A DNA stretch of 64,000 bases from Burkholderia gladioli (GTDB lineage: Bacteria > Pseudomonadota > Gammaproteobacteria > Burkholderiales > Burkholderiaceae): positions 992,001-1,056,000 of the forward strand of contig NZ_CP009323.1 of assembly GCF_000959725.1 (NCBI RefSeq). The letters run 5' to 3'. The translations under genes and the position numbers were made by a program. Below are positions 27,124 to 37,185 of this stretch, piece after piece. Positions within the stretch are counted from its first letter, which is position 1; the number at the start of each line of letters is the position of its first letter. The notes beneath the pieces were generated by a model. It had not been told where the DNA came from. It saw only the letters and a list, made by a program, of their open reading frames with translations, and made no database searches.

Positions 27124-30100
27124 TTACACCAGGACCCGTTCGATCCCGCCGTTGTTGGCGCGGGCCACGTAGTCGGCCATCCAGTTCTCGCCGAGCACGT
27201 TGCGCGCGATCTCGACGACGATGTAGTCGGCCTCGATGTTGGCATCCTCGTTGTAGCGCGACAGACCCTGCAGGCAGGACGGGCAACTGGTCAGGATCTT
27301 CACCTCGGCCTCGCCCGCGCCGCTCGCGCCATCGCCCGACACCACCGGGATGTTGCGCAGGCGCGCCGCGCCCTTGCGGATCTCCTCCTCCTTGCGGAAG
27401 CGGATCTGGGTCGAGATATCCGGCCGCGTGACCGCCAGCGTGCCCGACTCGCCGCAGCAGCGGTCGTTCTTGGCGATCTGGTAGCCGTCCTTCTCCGCGC
27501 CCATCAGCTCGTTGACGAGCTTGACCGGGTCCATGGTCTTGATCGGCGTGTGGCAGGGGTCGTGGTACATGTAGCGCGTGCCCGCCACGCCTTCCAGCTT
27601 CATGCCCTTCTCGAGCAGGAACTCGTGGATGTCGATGATCCGGCAGCCCGGGAAGATCTTCTCGAATTCGTAGCCGGCGAGCTGGTCGTAGCAGGTGCCG
27701 CAGGACACCACCACCGTCTTGATGTCGAGGTAGTTCAGCGTGTTCGCGACGCGATGGAACAGCACGCGGTTGTCGGTGACGATCTGCTCGGCCTTGTCGT
27801 ACTGGCCCGAGCCGCGCTGCGGATAACCGCAGCACAGGTAGCCCGGCGGCAGCACGGTCTGCACCCCGGCCTCCCACAGCATCGCCTGGGTGGCCAGGCC
27901 GACCTGCGAGAACAGCCGCTCCGAGCCGCAACCCGGGAAGTAGAACACCGCTTCCGAATCCACGCTGGTGGTCTTCGGGTTGCGGATGATCGGCACGATC
28001 TTGTTGTCCTCGATGTCGAGCAGCGCGCGCGCCGTCTTCTTCGGCAGGTTGCCCGGCATCTTCTTGTTCACGAAGTGGATCACCTGCTCGACCACCGGCG
28101 GCTTGCCGGTGGTGGCGGGCGGCCGCGCGGTCTGCTTCTTCGTGACCTTCTTGAGCATGTCGCTGGCCAGGCGCTGGGCCTTGTAGCCGACGCCCATCAT
28201 CACGCCGCGCGCGGCATTGATGGTCTGCGGATTGGTGGCGTTCAGGAAGAACATGCCGGCGGCCTGGCCCGGATTGAACTTCTTCTTGCCCATCTTGCGC
28301 AGCAGGTTGCGCATGTTCATGGTCACGTCGCCGAAGTCGATCTTCACCGGGCAGGGCGTGGCGCACTTGTGGCAGACCGTGCAGTGGTCGGCCACGTCGT
28401 TGAACTCGTCCCAGTGCTTGATCGACACGCCGCGGCGCGTCTGCTCCTCGTACAGGAAGGCCTCCACCAGCAGCGAGGTGGCGAGGATCTTGTTGCGCGG
28501 GCTGTAGAGCAGGTTGGCGCGCGGCACGTGGGTCGCGCAGACCGGCTTGCACTTGCCGCAGCGCAGGCAGTCCTTGACCGAATCGGCGATCGCGCCGATG
28601 TCGGACTGCTGCATGATCAGCGACTCGTAGCCCATCAGCCCGAAGCTGGGCGTGTAGGCGTTGCGCAGGTCGGCGCCTTCCAGCAGCTTGCCCTTGTTGA
28701 AGCGGCCGTTCGGATCGACGCGCTGCTTGTAGGCGCGAAATTCGCGCAGCTCCTCGTCGGTCAGGAACTCCAGCTTGGTGATGCCGATGCCGTGCTCGCC
28801 CGAGATCACGCCGTCCAGCGAACGCGCCACCTGCATGATGCGCGCCACCGCGGCATGCGCGTCCTGCAGCATCTCGTAGTTGTCGGAGTTGACCGGCAGG
28901 TTGGTGTGGACGTTGCCGTCGCCGGCGTGCATGTGCAGCGCGACGAACACGCGGCCGCGCAGCACGCGCTTGTGGATCGCCTGCGCCTCGTCGAGGATCG
29001 GCTTGAAGGCGCCGCCGTTGAAGATGTTGCGCAGCTCGGCGCGCACTTCCTGCTTCCACGACACGCGTACCGTGCGGTCCTGGGTGATGTGGAACACGCT
29101 GGCCTCGGGCTGCGCGTCGGCGCGCGCCGCGAAGGTGGCCGCGAGCTTCTCGTAGCCGAGCTGGACCAGATAGTGCTGAGCCTCGCGCAGCGGCATGTCG
29201 AGCCGGTCGCGCAGGAACTCCCAGCGCGCGCGCACCTGCTTGAGCAGCTCCAGCGCGTGCTGCACGCGATCTTCCAGCAGCTCGGCGCTGGGGATCTCGT
29301 TGGCGTCGTCGCTCTTGCCGAGCGGCAGCTCGCCGGTGCGGAAGAAGGCCTCCAGCGCATCCACCAGTTGCAGCTTGTTCTTCAGCGACAGCTCGATGTT
29401 GATCCGCTCGATCGCGTCGGTGTACTCGCCCATCCGGTTCAGCGGGATCACCACGTCTTCGTTGATCTTGAAGGCGTTGGTGTGCTTCGCGATCGCCGCG
29501 GTGCGGCTGCGATCCAGCCAGAAGCGCTTGCGGGCCTCGGCGCTGACCGCGACGAAGCCCTCGCCGCTCTTGCCGTTGGCCATGCGGATCACTTCCGAGG
29601 TGGCGGCCGCCACCGCGTCGGCATCGTCGCCGACGATGTCGCCGATCAGCACCATCTTGGGGAAGGCGTTGCGCTTGCTCTTGGTGGCATAGCCGACCGC
29701 GCGCAGGTAGCGCTCGTCGAGGTGCTCCAGGCCCGCCAGGATCGCGCCGCCCTGCTTCGAGGTCTCGAACAGGTAGTCCTTGATCTCGACGATGCTCGGG
29801 ATCGCCTCGCGCGCCTGGCCGAAGAACTCCAGGCAGACGGTGCGCGTGTGCGCCGGCATCTTGTGCAGCACCCAGCGCGCCGAGGTGATCAGCCCGTCGC
29901 AGCCTTCCTTCTGCACGCCCGGCAGGCCGGCCAGGAACTTGTCGGTGACGTCCTTGCCGAGCCCTTCCTTGCGGAAGCGCTTGCCCTCGATCTCGAGCAT
30001 CTCGCTCCTGATCAGCTTCTCGCCCGGCGCGTGGGCGCCGTCGAACCACTTCAGCTCGAAGCGCGCCACCGCGATGTCGTGGATCTTGCCCTGATTGTGG

Positions 30101-31137
30101 TCGTGGCGCGTGACTTCCAGCCAGTTGCCGTCCGGGTCGACCATCCGCCACCAGGCCAGGTTGTCGAGCGCGGTGCCCCACAGCACCGCCTTCTTGCCGC
30201 CCGCGTTCATCGCCACGTTGCCGCCGATGCAGGAGGCGTCCAGCGAGGTCGGGTCGACCGCGAACACGTAGCCGGCGGCCTCGGCCGCCTCCGTCACGCG
30301 GCGCGTGACCACGCCCGCGCCCGAGAAGATGGTCGGCACCTTGTGCGCGACGCCCGGCAGCTCGGTCAGCTCGACCGCGCCGAGCTGTTCCAGCTTCTCG
30401 GTGTTGATCACGGCCGAGAACGGCGTGAGCGGCACCGCGCCGCCCGTGTAGCCGGTGCCGCCGCCGCGCGGGATCACGGTCAGGCCGAGCTCGAAGCAGG
30501 CCTTGATCAGGCCGGCGATCTCGGCCTCGGTATCGGGCGTGAGGATCACGAACGGGTACTCGACGCGCCAGTCGGTGGCGTCGGTGACGTGCGAGACGCG
30601 CGCCAGGCCGTCGAAGCGGATGTTGTCCTTCTGCGTGCAGCGGCCCAGCGCCTTGGTGGCGCGCCGGCGCAGCTCGGCCATCTGCTCGAATTCGCGCGCG
30701 AAGGCGTCCACCGCGCCACGCGCGGCCACCGTCAGCATCGCCACCCGCGAGGCACGCTCGCGGCCCGGCTCGTCGCCGTGCTCGGAAAGGTCGGCCTGGC
30801 GGCGCTTGTCGATCTCCGCGAGCCGGTGGCTCAGCGCGTCGATCAGCATCTGGCGGCGCTTCGGGTTGTCGAGCAGGTCGTCCTGCAGGTAGGGATTGCG
30901 ACGCACCACCCAGATGTCGCCCAGCACCTCGTACAGCATCCGGGCCGATCGGCCGGTGCGGCGCTCGCCACGCAGCTCGTCGAGCGCGGCCCAGGCCTCC
31001 TCGCCGAGCAGGCGAATCACAATTTCGCGGTCGGAGAACGAGGTGTAGTTGTACGGGATTTCGCGCAGGCGCGGGGCGAGGTCGGCTGCGACGGCGGTTG
31101 CCGCGCCATGCGGATCGAAAACTTGTGGTGCGTTCAT
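27124..31137 (-). CDS. DUF3683-type FAD/Fe-S oxidoreductase (GlcD-GlcF-like fusion)
   Basis: 1,337 residues. Order: a DUF3683-type N-terminal region (about 1-180); an FAD-binding PCMH domain with [15 protein letters not shown] (about 223-237); an FAD-oxidase C-terminal domain; two CxxCxxCxxxC 4Fe-4S clusters ([11 protein letters not shown] and [11 protein letters not shown]); and a C-terminal pair of cysteine-rich CCG regions ([38 protein letters not shown]). This fuses GlcD-like and GlcF/GlpC-like parts, suggesting oxidation of a 2-hydroxy acid such as D-lactate or D-2-hydroxyglutarate with electrons passed to the membrane pool. The substrate is not shown. The ATG at 31137 ([10 protein letters not shown]) is preferred over 31182. 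Confidence 0.88.
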   Translation of the reverse strand: MNAPQVFDPHGAATAVAADLAPRLREIPYNYTSFSDREIVIRLLGEEAWAALDELRGERRTGRSARMLYEVLGDIWVVRRNPYLQDDLLDNPKRRQMLIDALSHRLAEIDKRRQADLSEHGDEPGRERASRVAMLTVAARGAVDAFAREFEQMAELRRRATKALGRCTQKDNIRFDGLARVSHVTDATDWRVEYPFVILTPDTEAEIAGLIKACFELGLTVIPRGGGTGYTGGAVPLTPFSAVINTEKLEQLGAVELTELPGVAHKVPTIFSGAGVVTRRVTEAAEAAGYVFAVDPTSLDASCIGGNVAMNAGGKKAVLWGTALDNLAWWRMVDPDGNWLEVTRHDHNQGKIHDIAVARFELKWFDGAHAPGEKLIRSEMLEIEGKRFRKEGLGKDVTDKFLAGLPGVQKEGCDGLITSARWVLHKMPAHTRTVCLEFFGQAREAIPSIVEIKDYLFETSKQGGAILAGLEHLDERYLRAVGYATKSKRNAFPKMVLIGDIVGDDADAVAAATSEVIRMANGKSGEGFVAVSAEARKRFWLDRSRTAAIAKHTNAFKINEDVVIPLNRMGEYTDAIERINIELSLKNKLQLVDALEAFFRTGELPLGKSDDANEIPSAELLEDRVQHALELLKQVRARWEFLRDRLDMPLREAQHYLVQLGYEKLAATFAARADAQPEASVFHITQDRTVRVSWKQEVRAELRNIFNGGAFKPILDEAQAIHKRVLRGRVFVALHMHAGDGNVHTNLPVNSDNYEMLQDAHAAVARIMQVARSLDGVISGEHGIGITKLEFLTDEELREFRAYKQRVDPNGRFNKGKLLEGADLRNAYTPSFGLMGYESLIMQQSDIGAIADSVKDCLRCGKCKPVCATHVPRANLLYSPRNKILATSLLVEAFLYEEQTRRGVSIKHWDEFNDVADHCTVCHKCATPCPVKIDFGDVTMNMRNLLRKMGKKKFNPGQAAGMFFLNATNPQTINAARGVMMGVGYKAQRLASDMLKKVTKKQTARPPATTGKPPVVEQVIHFVNKKMPGNLPKKTARALLDIEDNKIVPIIRNPKTTSVDSEAVFYFPGCGSERLFSQVGLATQAMLWEAGVQTVLPPGYLCCGYPQRGSGQYDKAEQIVTDNRVLFHRVANTLNYLDIKTVVVSCGTCYDQLAGYEFEKIFPGCRIIDIHEFLLEKGMKLEGVAGTRYMYHDPCHTPIKTMDPVKLVNELMGAEKDGYQIAKNDRCCGESGTLAVTRPDISTQIRFRKEEEIRKGAARLRNIPVVSGDGASGAGEAEVKILTSCPSCLQGLSRYNEDANIEADYIVVEIARNVLGENWMADYVARANNGGIERVLV

Positions 31138-31628
31138 GTTCGGACGGTTCGGAGGGCCGGCGGCCGTGCGCATCGAAGGCACGACACCAGCATGCGCGTG
31201 GTGCGCGAATCTGGGGAAAATCTTCTGTTACCAGGCGCGCGGCTTGGCGCGGGACCGGCATGCGCATGTACGCGCCACGTCCGGTCGACACGGCCGCCTG
31301 GCGGCGTTCGGAGCCCTCAGCACGATCGCGCGCAGTGCGCGTGCCGAACCGCCGCGGGACAAGCTGCGCGCGGGGATGGCTTCACGTGGGCGGTCCGAAA
31401 TTGCCGTTGCATCTTCCGATCCTTGATTCAAATCGGGATTCTAACTCATGATCGGCGCCGGCGTGGACGCCCGGATCCGGCGGGCAGGCCCGTGAAACGC
31501 CGCCGGGCGGGAATTCCCCGTCCGTCCGGTCGGTCACTGCTCGCGCAGGCCCGCCGGGGCGGGGTTGGCGCTAGAATCGCGGTTTTCCCCGCTTATCTGG
31601 CGCGCCGGCCGATACCCGCGCGACCGTC
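31138..31628. other. Intergenic region, divergent promoters
   Basis: 491 nt between the divergent oxidoreductase gene and ilvA. I find no convincing gene, repeat or strong promoter match. A lower-GC stretch at about 31415-31450 is the likeliest promoter area for ilvA. Confidence 0.5.
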
Positions 31629-33152
31629 ATGGCTGCTCACGACTACCTCAAGAAGATCCTCACCGCGCGCGTCTACGACGTGGCCGTCGAAACCGCGCTG
31701 GAACCGGCGCGCAACCTGTCCGCGCGCGTGCGCAACCCGGTGTTCCTCAAGCGCGAGGACAACCAGCCGGTGTTCTCGTTCAAGTTGCGCGGCGCCTACA
31801 ACCGCATGGCGCATCTGTCGGCCGAGGCGCTGGCGCGCGGCGTGATCACCGCCTCGGCCGGCAACCACGCCCAGGGCGTGGCCTTTTCGGCGGCGCGGCT
31901 CGGCGTGAAGGCCGTGATCGTGGTGCCGGTCACCACCCCGCAGGTGAAGGTGGACGCGGTGCGCGCCCATGGCGGGCCGACCGTCGAGGTGATCCAGGCC
32001 GGCGAATCCTATAGCGATGCCTATGCCCACGCATTAAAGGTGCAGGAACAGCGCGAACTCACCTTCGTCCACCCCTTCGACGATCCCGACGTGATCGCCG
32101 GCCAGGGCACCGTGGCGATGGAGGTACTGCGCCAGCACCAGGGCCCGATCCACGCGATCTTCGTGCCGATCGGCGGCGGCGGCCTGGCGGCCGGCGTGGC
32201 CGCCTACGTGAAGGCGGTGCGCCCCGAGATCCGCGTGATCGGCGTGCAGACCGACGACTCCTGCGCGATGGCGCAATCGATCGAGGCCGGCGAGCGCGTC
32301 ACCCTGAGCGAGGTCGGCCTGTTCTCCGACGGCACGGCGGTCAAGCTGGTCGGCGGCGAAACCTTCCGGCTCTGCAGCGAGCTGCTCGACGGCGTGATCA
32401 CGGTCGATACCGACGCGCTGTGCGCGGCGATCAAGGACGTGTTCCAGGACACGCGCAGCCTGCTCGAGCCGGCCGGCGCGCTGGCCGTGGCCGGCGCCAA
32501 GCGTTATGCCGAGCGCGAGGGCATCGAGGGCCAAACGCTGATCGCGATCACCTCGGGCGCCAACATGAATTTCGACCGGATGCGCTTCGTGGCCGAGCGC
32601 GCCGAGGTGGGCGAGGCGCGCGAGGCGGTGTTCGCCGTGACGATCCCCGAGGAACGCGGCAGCTTCCGGCGCTTCTGCGAGCTGGTGGGCGAGCGCAACG
32701 TGACCGAGTTCAACTACCGGATCGCCGACGAGCGCTCGGCGCACATCTTCGTCGGCGTGCAGATCCGCCGCCGCGAGGAATCGGCCGAGATCGCCGCGAA
32801 TTTCGAGGCGCACGGCTTCCAGACCGTCGACCTGACCGGCGACGAGCTCTCGAAGGACCATATCCGCTACATGGTGGGCGGCCGCTCGCCGCTGTCGCGC
32901 GAGGAGCGGCTGTTCCGCTTCGTGTTCCCGGAGCGCCCCGGCGCGCTGATGAAATTCCTGTCCTCGATGGGCCCCGACTGGAACATCAGCCTGTTCCACT
33001 ACCGCAACCAGGGCGCCGACTACAGCTCGATCCTGGTGGGCCTGCAGGTGCCGGCCGCCGACCACGCCGGCTTCGACGCCTTCCTCGACGCGCTCGGCTA
33101 CCCGTTCCACGAAGAGACCGCGAACCCGGCCTACCGGCTGTTCCTGGCCTGA
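31629..33152 (+). CDS. ilvA: Threonine ammonia-lyase, biosynthetic
   Basis: 507 residues, the length of the feedback-regulated IlvA with two C-terminal ACT-like domains. The PLP lysine is Lys52 in [12 protein letters not shown]; the phosphate-binding glycine loop is [14 protein letters not shown]. The ACT-like repeats begin around 330 ([20 protein letters not shown]) and 425 ([19 protein letters not shown]). It deaminates threonine to 2-oxobutanoate, the first step to isoleucine, normally inhibited by isoleucine. queF starts 17 nt after its stop. Confidence 0.95.
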   Translation: MAAHDYLKKILTARVYDVAVETALEPARNLSARVRNPVFLKREDNQPVFSFKLRGAYNRMAHLSAEALARGVITASAGNHAQGVAFSAARLGVKAVIVVPVTTPQVKVDAVRAHGGPTVEVIQAGESYSDAYAHALKVQEQRELTFVHPFDDPDVIAGQGTVAMEVLRQHQGPIHAIFVPIGGGGLAAGVAAYVKAVRPEIRVIGVQTDDSCAMAQSIEAGERVTLSEVGLFSDGTAVKLVGGETFRLCSELLDGVITVDTDALCAAIKDVFQDTRSLLEPAGALAVAGAKRYAEREGIEGQTLIAITSGANMNFDRMRFVAERAEVGEAREAVFAVTIPEERGSFRRFCELVGERNVTEFNYRIADERSAHIFVGVQIRRREESAEIAANFEAHGFQTVDLTGDELSKDHIRYMVGGRSPLSREERLFRFVFPERPGALMKFLSSMGPDWNISLFHYRNQGADYSSILVGLQVPAADHAGFDAFLDALGYPFHEETANPAYRLFLA

Positions 33153-33169
33153 CCACGGAGACCCGATCG

Positions 33170-33994
33170 ATGACACCCGAACATTCCCCGCTCGGCAAGG
33201 CCACCGCCTACACCACCGACTACGACGCGGCCCTGCTGTTCCCGATCCCGCGCGCCGGCGCGCGCGAGCAGATCGGCATCGGCGCCGCCCTGCCCTTCTT
33301 CGGCACCGACATCTGGAACGCCTACGAGCTGTCCTGGCTGAACCGGCGCGGCAAACCGCAGATCGCGGTGGCGACCTTTCTGGTGCCGGCCGATTCGCCG
33401 AACATCGTCGAATCGAAGTCCTTCAAGCTGTACCTGGGCTCGTTCGCGCAGACCGCCTTCGACTCGCTCGAGGCCGTGCGCGACGCGCTCAAGCGCGACG
33501 TATCCGCGGCCTGCGGCGCGAGCGTGGCCGTGCAACTGGCCTCGCCGGCCGAGTTCCGCAAGCTCAGGCTCGACGAACTCGACGGCATCCCGCTCGACCG
33601 CCTCGACCTCGACACCGACATCTACCATCCCGATCCCTCGCTGCTGAGCGCCGCGCACGAGGAATCGCCGGTCGAGGAGACCCTGGTGTCGGACCTGCTG
33701 AAGTCGAACTGCCCCGTCACCGGCCAGCCCGACTGGGGCAGCGTGCAGATCCACTACGTCGGCCCGCAGATCGACCAGGCCGGGCTGCTGCGCTACCTGA
33801 TCTCGTTTCGCAACCACACCGGCTTCCACGAGCAATGCGTCGAGCGCATCTTCGTCGACATCCTGCGCGAATGCCGGCCCGTGAAGCTGGCCGTCTACGC
33901 GCGCTACACGCGGCGCGGCGGGCTCGACATCAATCCGTTCCGCACCAACTTCAACCAGCCGATGCCGGACAACGCGCGCACCGCGCGGCAGTGA
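33170..33994 (+). CDS. queF: NADPH-dependent 7-cyano-7-deazaguanine reductase QueF (long type)
   Basis: 274 residues, the two-lobed long form. It reduces preQ0 to preQ1 in queuosine synthesis. The nucleophile Cys lies in [15 protein letters not shown] and the NADPH/substrate segment is [17 protein letters not shown]. The ATG at 33170 has CGGAG about 11 nt upstream and follows ilvA closely, so the pair is probably co-transcribed. Confidence 0.94.
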   Translation: MTPEHSPLGKATAYTTDYDAALLFPIPRAGAREQIGIGAALPFFGTDIWNAYELSWLNRRGKPQIAVATFLVPADSPNIVESKSFKLYLGSFAQTAFDSLEAVRDALKRDVSAACGASVAVQLASPAEFRKLRLDELDGIPLDRLDLDTDIYHPDPSLLSAAHEESPVEETLVSDLLKSNCPVTGQPDWGSVQIHYVGPQIDQAGLLRYLISFRNHTGFHEQCVERIFVDILRECRPVKLAVYARYTRRGGLDINPFRTNFNQPMPDNARTARQ

Positions 33995-34041
33995 TCCCGC
34001 CCGCCGAAGCGCAAGCGCCGGCAGCGGCACCGTAAACGACC

Positions 34042-34081
34042 GACGCGGCAGCGCGAGCCCCCAGGCTCCCGCTGCCGCGTC
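34042..34081. terminator. Stem-loop between convergent queF and ridA-like gene
   Basis: GACGCGGCAGC (34042-34052) pairs perfectly with GCTGCCGCGTC (34071-34081). There is no T-run, but the location between two convergent stops fits a terminator. Confidence 0.5.
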
Positions 34082-34122
34082 CCATGTCATCCGGCAGGAC
34101 CCTCACGGCCCGGCCCGCCCGC

Positions 34123-34509
34123 TCACTTGACCGGCGGCTTGTAGGCGATGCAGTCCACCTCGACCTTGCAGTCGATCACCATGCTCGACTGCACGCAGGC
34201 GCGCGCCGGCGGATGCTCGCCGAAGTACGAGACGAACACCTTGTTGAACGAGGCGAAATCGCGCGCGTCGTCGAGCCAGACGCCGCAGCGGACCACGTGC
34301 TCCAGGCCGTAGCCGGCTTCCTTGAGGATCGCGATCACGTTCTCGATGGTCTGCTTCGATTGCGTGACGATGCCGCCCTCGACCACCTCGCCGTTCACCA
34401 TCGGCGTCTGGCCCGACACATACAGCCAGCCGTCGGCCTCGACCGCCCGCGCGAACGGCATCACCTGGCCGCCCGTTCCCTTCGCTTCGCCCACTCCGTA
34501 ACGCTTCAT
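34123..34509 (-). CDS. RidA-family enamine/imine deaminase
   Basis: 128 residues of the YjgF/YER057c/UK114 fold: PFARAVEADGWLYVSGQTPM near the N-terminus, GYGLEHVVRCGVWLDD with the conserved Arg, and an ARACVQSSMVIDCKVEVDCIA C-terminal strand region. RidA proteins hydrolyse reactive 2-aminoacrylate-type imines released by PLP dehydratases. It follows the N-acyl-D-amino-acid deacylase gene and shares the locus with a PLP deaminase, which would supply such imines. Confidence 0.87.
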   Translation of the reverse strand: MKRYGVGEAKGTGGQVMPFARAVEADGWLYVSGQTPMVNGEVVEGGIVTQSKQTIENVIAILKEAGYGLEHVVRCGVWLDDARDFASFNKVFVSYFGEHPPARACVQSSMVIDCKVEVDCIAYKPPVK

Positions 34510-34638
34510 CGCTTTCTCCTTCGGTTTGCTGGTTCGGGCCGCGCCGTCAGCGCGACGCGGCCGGTTCGCGCGGCGCCGCGAAGGCGCCGGCAGTTGCGGT
34601 TTCGGCCGGGGCTGGCAGCCCCACCGGACAATCGATGC

Positions 34639-36114
34639 TCAGAACGCCGCATCCTCGGCGCGGCGCGTGCCGCGCGGCACGAAGCGGCCCGCGCGCGCGC
34701 CGGTGCTGGCGCCGTCGCGATAGGACAGCGCGCCGTTGACCCACACCGCGTGGATCCCGCGCGCGGCCTGCTGCGGCTGCTCGAACGAGGCCAGGTCGAT
34801 CACCGTGGCGGGATCGAACAGCACCAGGTCGGCCTGGTAGCCGACCTGCACCTCGCCGCGCCCGTCGAGGCCCAGGCGCCGCGCCGTCAACGAACTCATC
34901 TTGCGCACCGCTTCCTCCAGCGACAGCAGTTGCTCGTCGCGCGCGTAATGGCCGAGCACGCGCGGGAACGCGCCCCAGAGGCGCGGATGCGGCAGCGGAT
35001 CGTTGGGCAGGCCGTCCGAGCCGACCATGGTGGCCGGGTGCGAGAGGATCCGGCGCACGTCGTCCTCGGACATGTTGTGATAGACCGCGCCGGCCGGCTG
35101 CAGGCGGCGCCCCGCCTCCTGCTCGCTCACGCCCCACTCGGCCGCGATCGCGGCGATCTTCTTGCCGGCCATCTCGGGATGCGGCTCGGACCAGGTGATG
35201 GTGATCTCGATATCGCCCGTCACCTGCTTCAGGTCGAGCGTCGAGGAACTGCGGCTGTAGGGGTAGCAATCGCAGCCGACCGGCTGGATGCGACGCGCGC
35301 GCTCCAGCGAATCGAGCACCTCGGCGCTGCGCCCCCAGTTCGACGGGCCGGCGCATTTCAGGTGCGAGATCACCACCGGCACGCGCGCGTGGCGGCCGAC
35401 CCGGTAGGCCTCCTCCATCGCCTCCAGGATCGCGTCGAACTCGGTGCGCATGTGGGTGGTGTAGAGCGCGCCGGCCTTCGCCAGCGGCTCGGCCAGCGCC
35501 ATCACCTCCTCCACCGGCGCCGCGAACGCGGAACCGTAGGCGAGCCCCGAGCTGAGCCCGAGCGCGCCGTTGTCGAGCGCCTCCTCGAGCTGCGCGCGCA
35601 TCGCGGCGATCTCCTCGCCGCTGGCGGCGCGATCGAGCCGGTCCATCTGGTTGTTGCGCAGCGCCGTGTGGCCGACCAGGGCCGCCACGTTGACGGCAGG
35701 CTGGGCCGCGCCGAGCGCCTCGACATAGGCCGCGAAGCTCGGGTAGCGAAACGCCTCGCGATCGCCGAGCAGGTTCATCGGATCGGGCGGCTCGCCGCGC
35801 AGCGTCACCGGCGAGGCGCTGATCCCGCAGTTGCCGACCACCACCGTGGTCACGCCCTGCGAGATCTTCGGCAGCATCTGCGGCGCGCGGATCACGTGCG
35901 TGTCGTCGTGCGTGTGCACGTCGATGAAGCCGGGCGCGAGCACCAGGCCGTCGGCCTCGATCACCGCCTCGGCCAGCCAGTTCGACAGGTTGCCGATGGC
36001 GACGATGCGCTCGCCGCGGATCGCGACATCGCGCTGGACGGGCGCGGCGCCCGTGCCGTCGATCAGCAGCGCGTCGACGATCAGCGTATCGGCCGCTTCG
36101 GGATGGGAATGCAT
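34639..36114 (-). CDS. N-acyl-D-amino-acid deacylase (D-aminoacylase type)
   Basis: 491-residue amidohydrolase-superfamily enzyme. Metal-binding features: GFIDVHTHDD in the N-half, HLKCAG in the middle and ATMVGSDGLPNDPLPHPRLWG near residue 360. Family members release D-amino acids from N-acyl forms. The ATG at 36114 (MHSHPEAADT) is chosen because it follows the regulator stop within TGACATG and has GGAG 8 nt upstream; an in-frame ATG at 36141 would overlap the regulator by 26 nt. It is downstream of the RpiR gene and upstream of ridA, on one strand. Confidence 0.87.
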   Translation of the reverse strand: MHSHPEAADTLIVDALLIDGTGAAPVQRDVAIRGERIVAIGNLSNWLAEAVIEADGLVLAPGFIDVHTHDDTHVIRAPQMLPKISQGVTTVVVGNCGISASPVTLRGEPPDPMNLLGDREAFRYPSFAAYVEALGAAQPAVNVAALVGHTALRNNQMDRLDRAASGEEIAAMRAQLEEALDNGALGLSSGLAYGSAFAAPVEEVMALAEPLAKAGALYTTHMRTEFDAILEAMEEAYRVGRHARVPVVISHLKCAGPSNWGRSAEVLDSLERARRIQPVGCDCYPYSRSSSTLDLKQVTGDIEITITWSEPHPEMAGKKIAAIAAEWGVSEQEAGRRLQPAGAVYHNMSEDDVRRILSHPATMVGSDGLPNDPLPHPRLWGAFPRVLGHYARDEQLLSLEEAVRKMSSLTARRLGLDGRGEVQVGYQADLVLFDPATVIDLASFEQPQQAARGIHAVWVNGALSYRDGASTGARAGRFVPRGTRRAEDAAF

Positions 36115-36115
36115 G

Positions 36116-37066
36116 TCAGTCTCCGATGGGTTGTCGTTCACCGCCGCCGCGGTGCTGGTCGAGCGCGTGCTTCACGCGGCGCAGCGTCTCGCGGCAGGTG
36201 TCGCCGAGCCGCAGCGCGACCTCGGTCACCAGCACGTCGAGCGCCATCATGAGCGCGTAGCGCGAGGTCGAGGGCTTGAAGATGAAATCGGTCTCGAAGG
36301 CGACCACCGGGATCAGGTCGTCGGCCAGTCGCGCGAGCGGCGAGGCCGGCGCGGTCAGCGCGATCACGCGCGCGCCGTAGCGCTTGGCCAGCGCGCAGCT
36401 CTCCAGCAACTCGGGCACGCGCCCCGTCACCGACAGCGCCACCAGCACGCAATCCTCGCCCATGGTGCTGGCCACCATCCGCTGCAAGAGCGCGTCCTGG
36501 TAGCTCGCCACCGGGCGGCCGAAGCGCACCAGCCGGAAGCGCAGCTCGTCGGCCAGCGCCGTCGAGCCACCGCCCTGGCCATAGACATAGATCATGCGCG
36601 CGCTGGCCAGCGCCGCGGCCGGCGCCTCGAACGCGGTCTGCCGCAGCAGCGCGTGGTGCTGCTCGAGCGTGGCGCGCACGTCCTCGTAGACGCGCGAGGC
36701 GCTGGCCGCGTCGTCCTGCAAGCCGGCCGCGGGCGCCAGGAAACGCTCGCCGACCGCGGCCGCCTGGGCCAGCCGCAGCTTCAGCTCGCGCACGTCGCGG
36801 CAGCCCACCGCCTTGGCGAAGCGCGTCACGGTGGCGACGCTGACCTCGGCCTGCGCGGCGATCTCGCCGATGCTGGCATGGGCGGCCGCGGCCAGATCGT
36901 CGAGGATCCGCGAGGCCACCTTGCGCTCGGCATCGCGCAGCGCCGGCGCGCATTCGGCGATGCGCGACACGATGTCGAAGCCGAGCTGGGCGGTGGCGGG
37001 CACCGGCTGGCCCGCCGCGTCGAGCGGCTCGGCGGGGGAAGCGAGATCGGAGGCGGCGGGATTCAT
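36116..37066 (-). CDS. MurR/RpiR-family regulator
   Basis: 316 residues. The N-terminal RpiR HTH (IGEIAAQAEVSVATVTRFAKAVGC, about 65-90) is followed by a SIS sugar/phospho-ligand domain (IYVYGQGGGSTALADELRFRL; ALSVTGRVPELLESCALAKR). RpiR proteins usually sense phosphosugars, but D-amino-acid loci often carry this family. The stop touches the deacylase start, so they share a transcript; the divergent PLP enzyme gene is 119 nt away. Confidence 0.87.
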   Translation of the reverse strand: MNPAASDLASPAEPLDAAGQPVPATAQLGFDIVSRIAECAPALRDAERKVASRILDDLAAAAHASIGEIAAQAEVSVATVTRFAKAVGCRDVRELKLRLAQAAAVGERFLAPAAGLQDDAASASRVYEDVRATLEQHHALLRQTAFEAPAAALASARMIYVYGQGGGSTALADELRFRLVRFGRPVASYQDALLQRMVASTMGEDCVLVALSVTGRVPELLESCALAKRYGARVIALTAPASPLARLADDLIPVVAFETDFIFKPSTSRYALMMALDVLVTEVALRLGDTCRETLRRVKHALDQHRGGGERQPIGD

Positions 37067-37090
37067 CGGATCAATCGTATGGACGGCTCG

Positions 37091-37105
37091 TGTTAATAAA
37101 TAACA
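37091..37105. promoter_or_regulatory. Inverted repeat, candidate RpiR operator
   Basis: TGTTAATAAATAACA: perfect 5-bp arms TGTTA/TAACA around a 5-nt A/T spacer, in the short divergent intergenic region between the RpiR gene and the PLP enzyme gene. It is conspicuously AT-rich against a GC-rich background. Confidence 0.5.
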
Positions 37106-37185
37106 TTACCGGGCGGATGCTACTTTCTGTACTATCCTGCCGTCAACTTCGCTACAAACACGACGAGACGATGGAGCATCTCACG

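Noticed and set aside
26651..31291. A long minus-strand frame that extends upstream of the DUF971 gene
   Set aside because: Only the last 137 codons make sense; the rest is an out-of-frame shadow of the oxidoreductase gene.
26617..31845. A 1,742-codon open frame opposite the DUF3683 oxidoreductase and HIT genes
   Set aside because: It is antisense to genes with clear domains, and its translation is Arg/His/Val-rich low-complexity sequence, the usual artefact of high-GC DNA with few stop codons.
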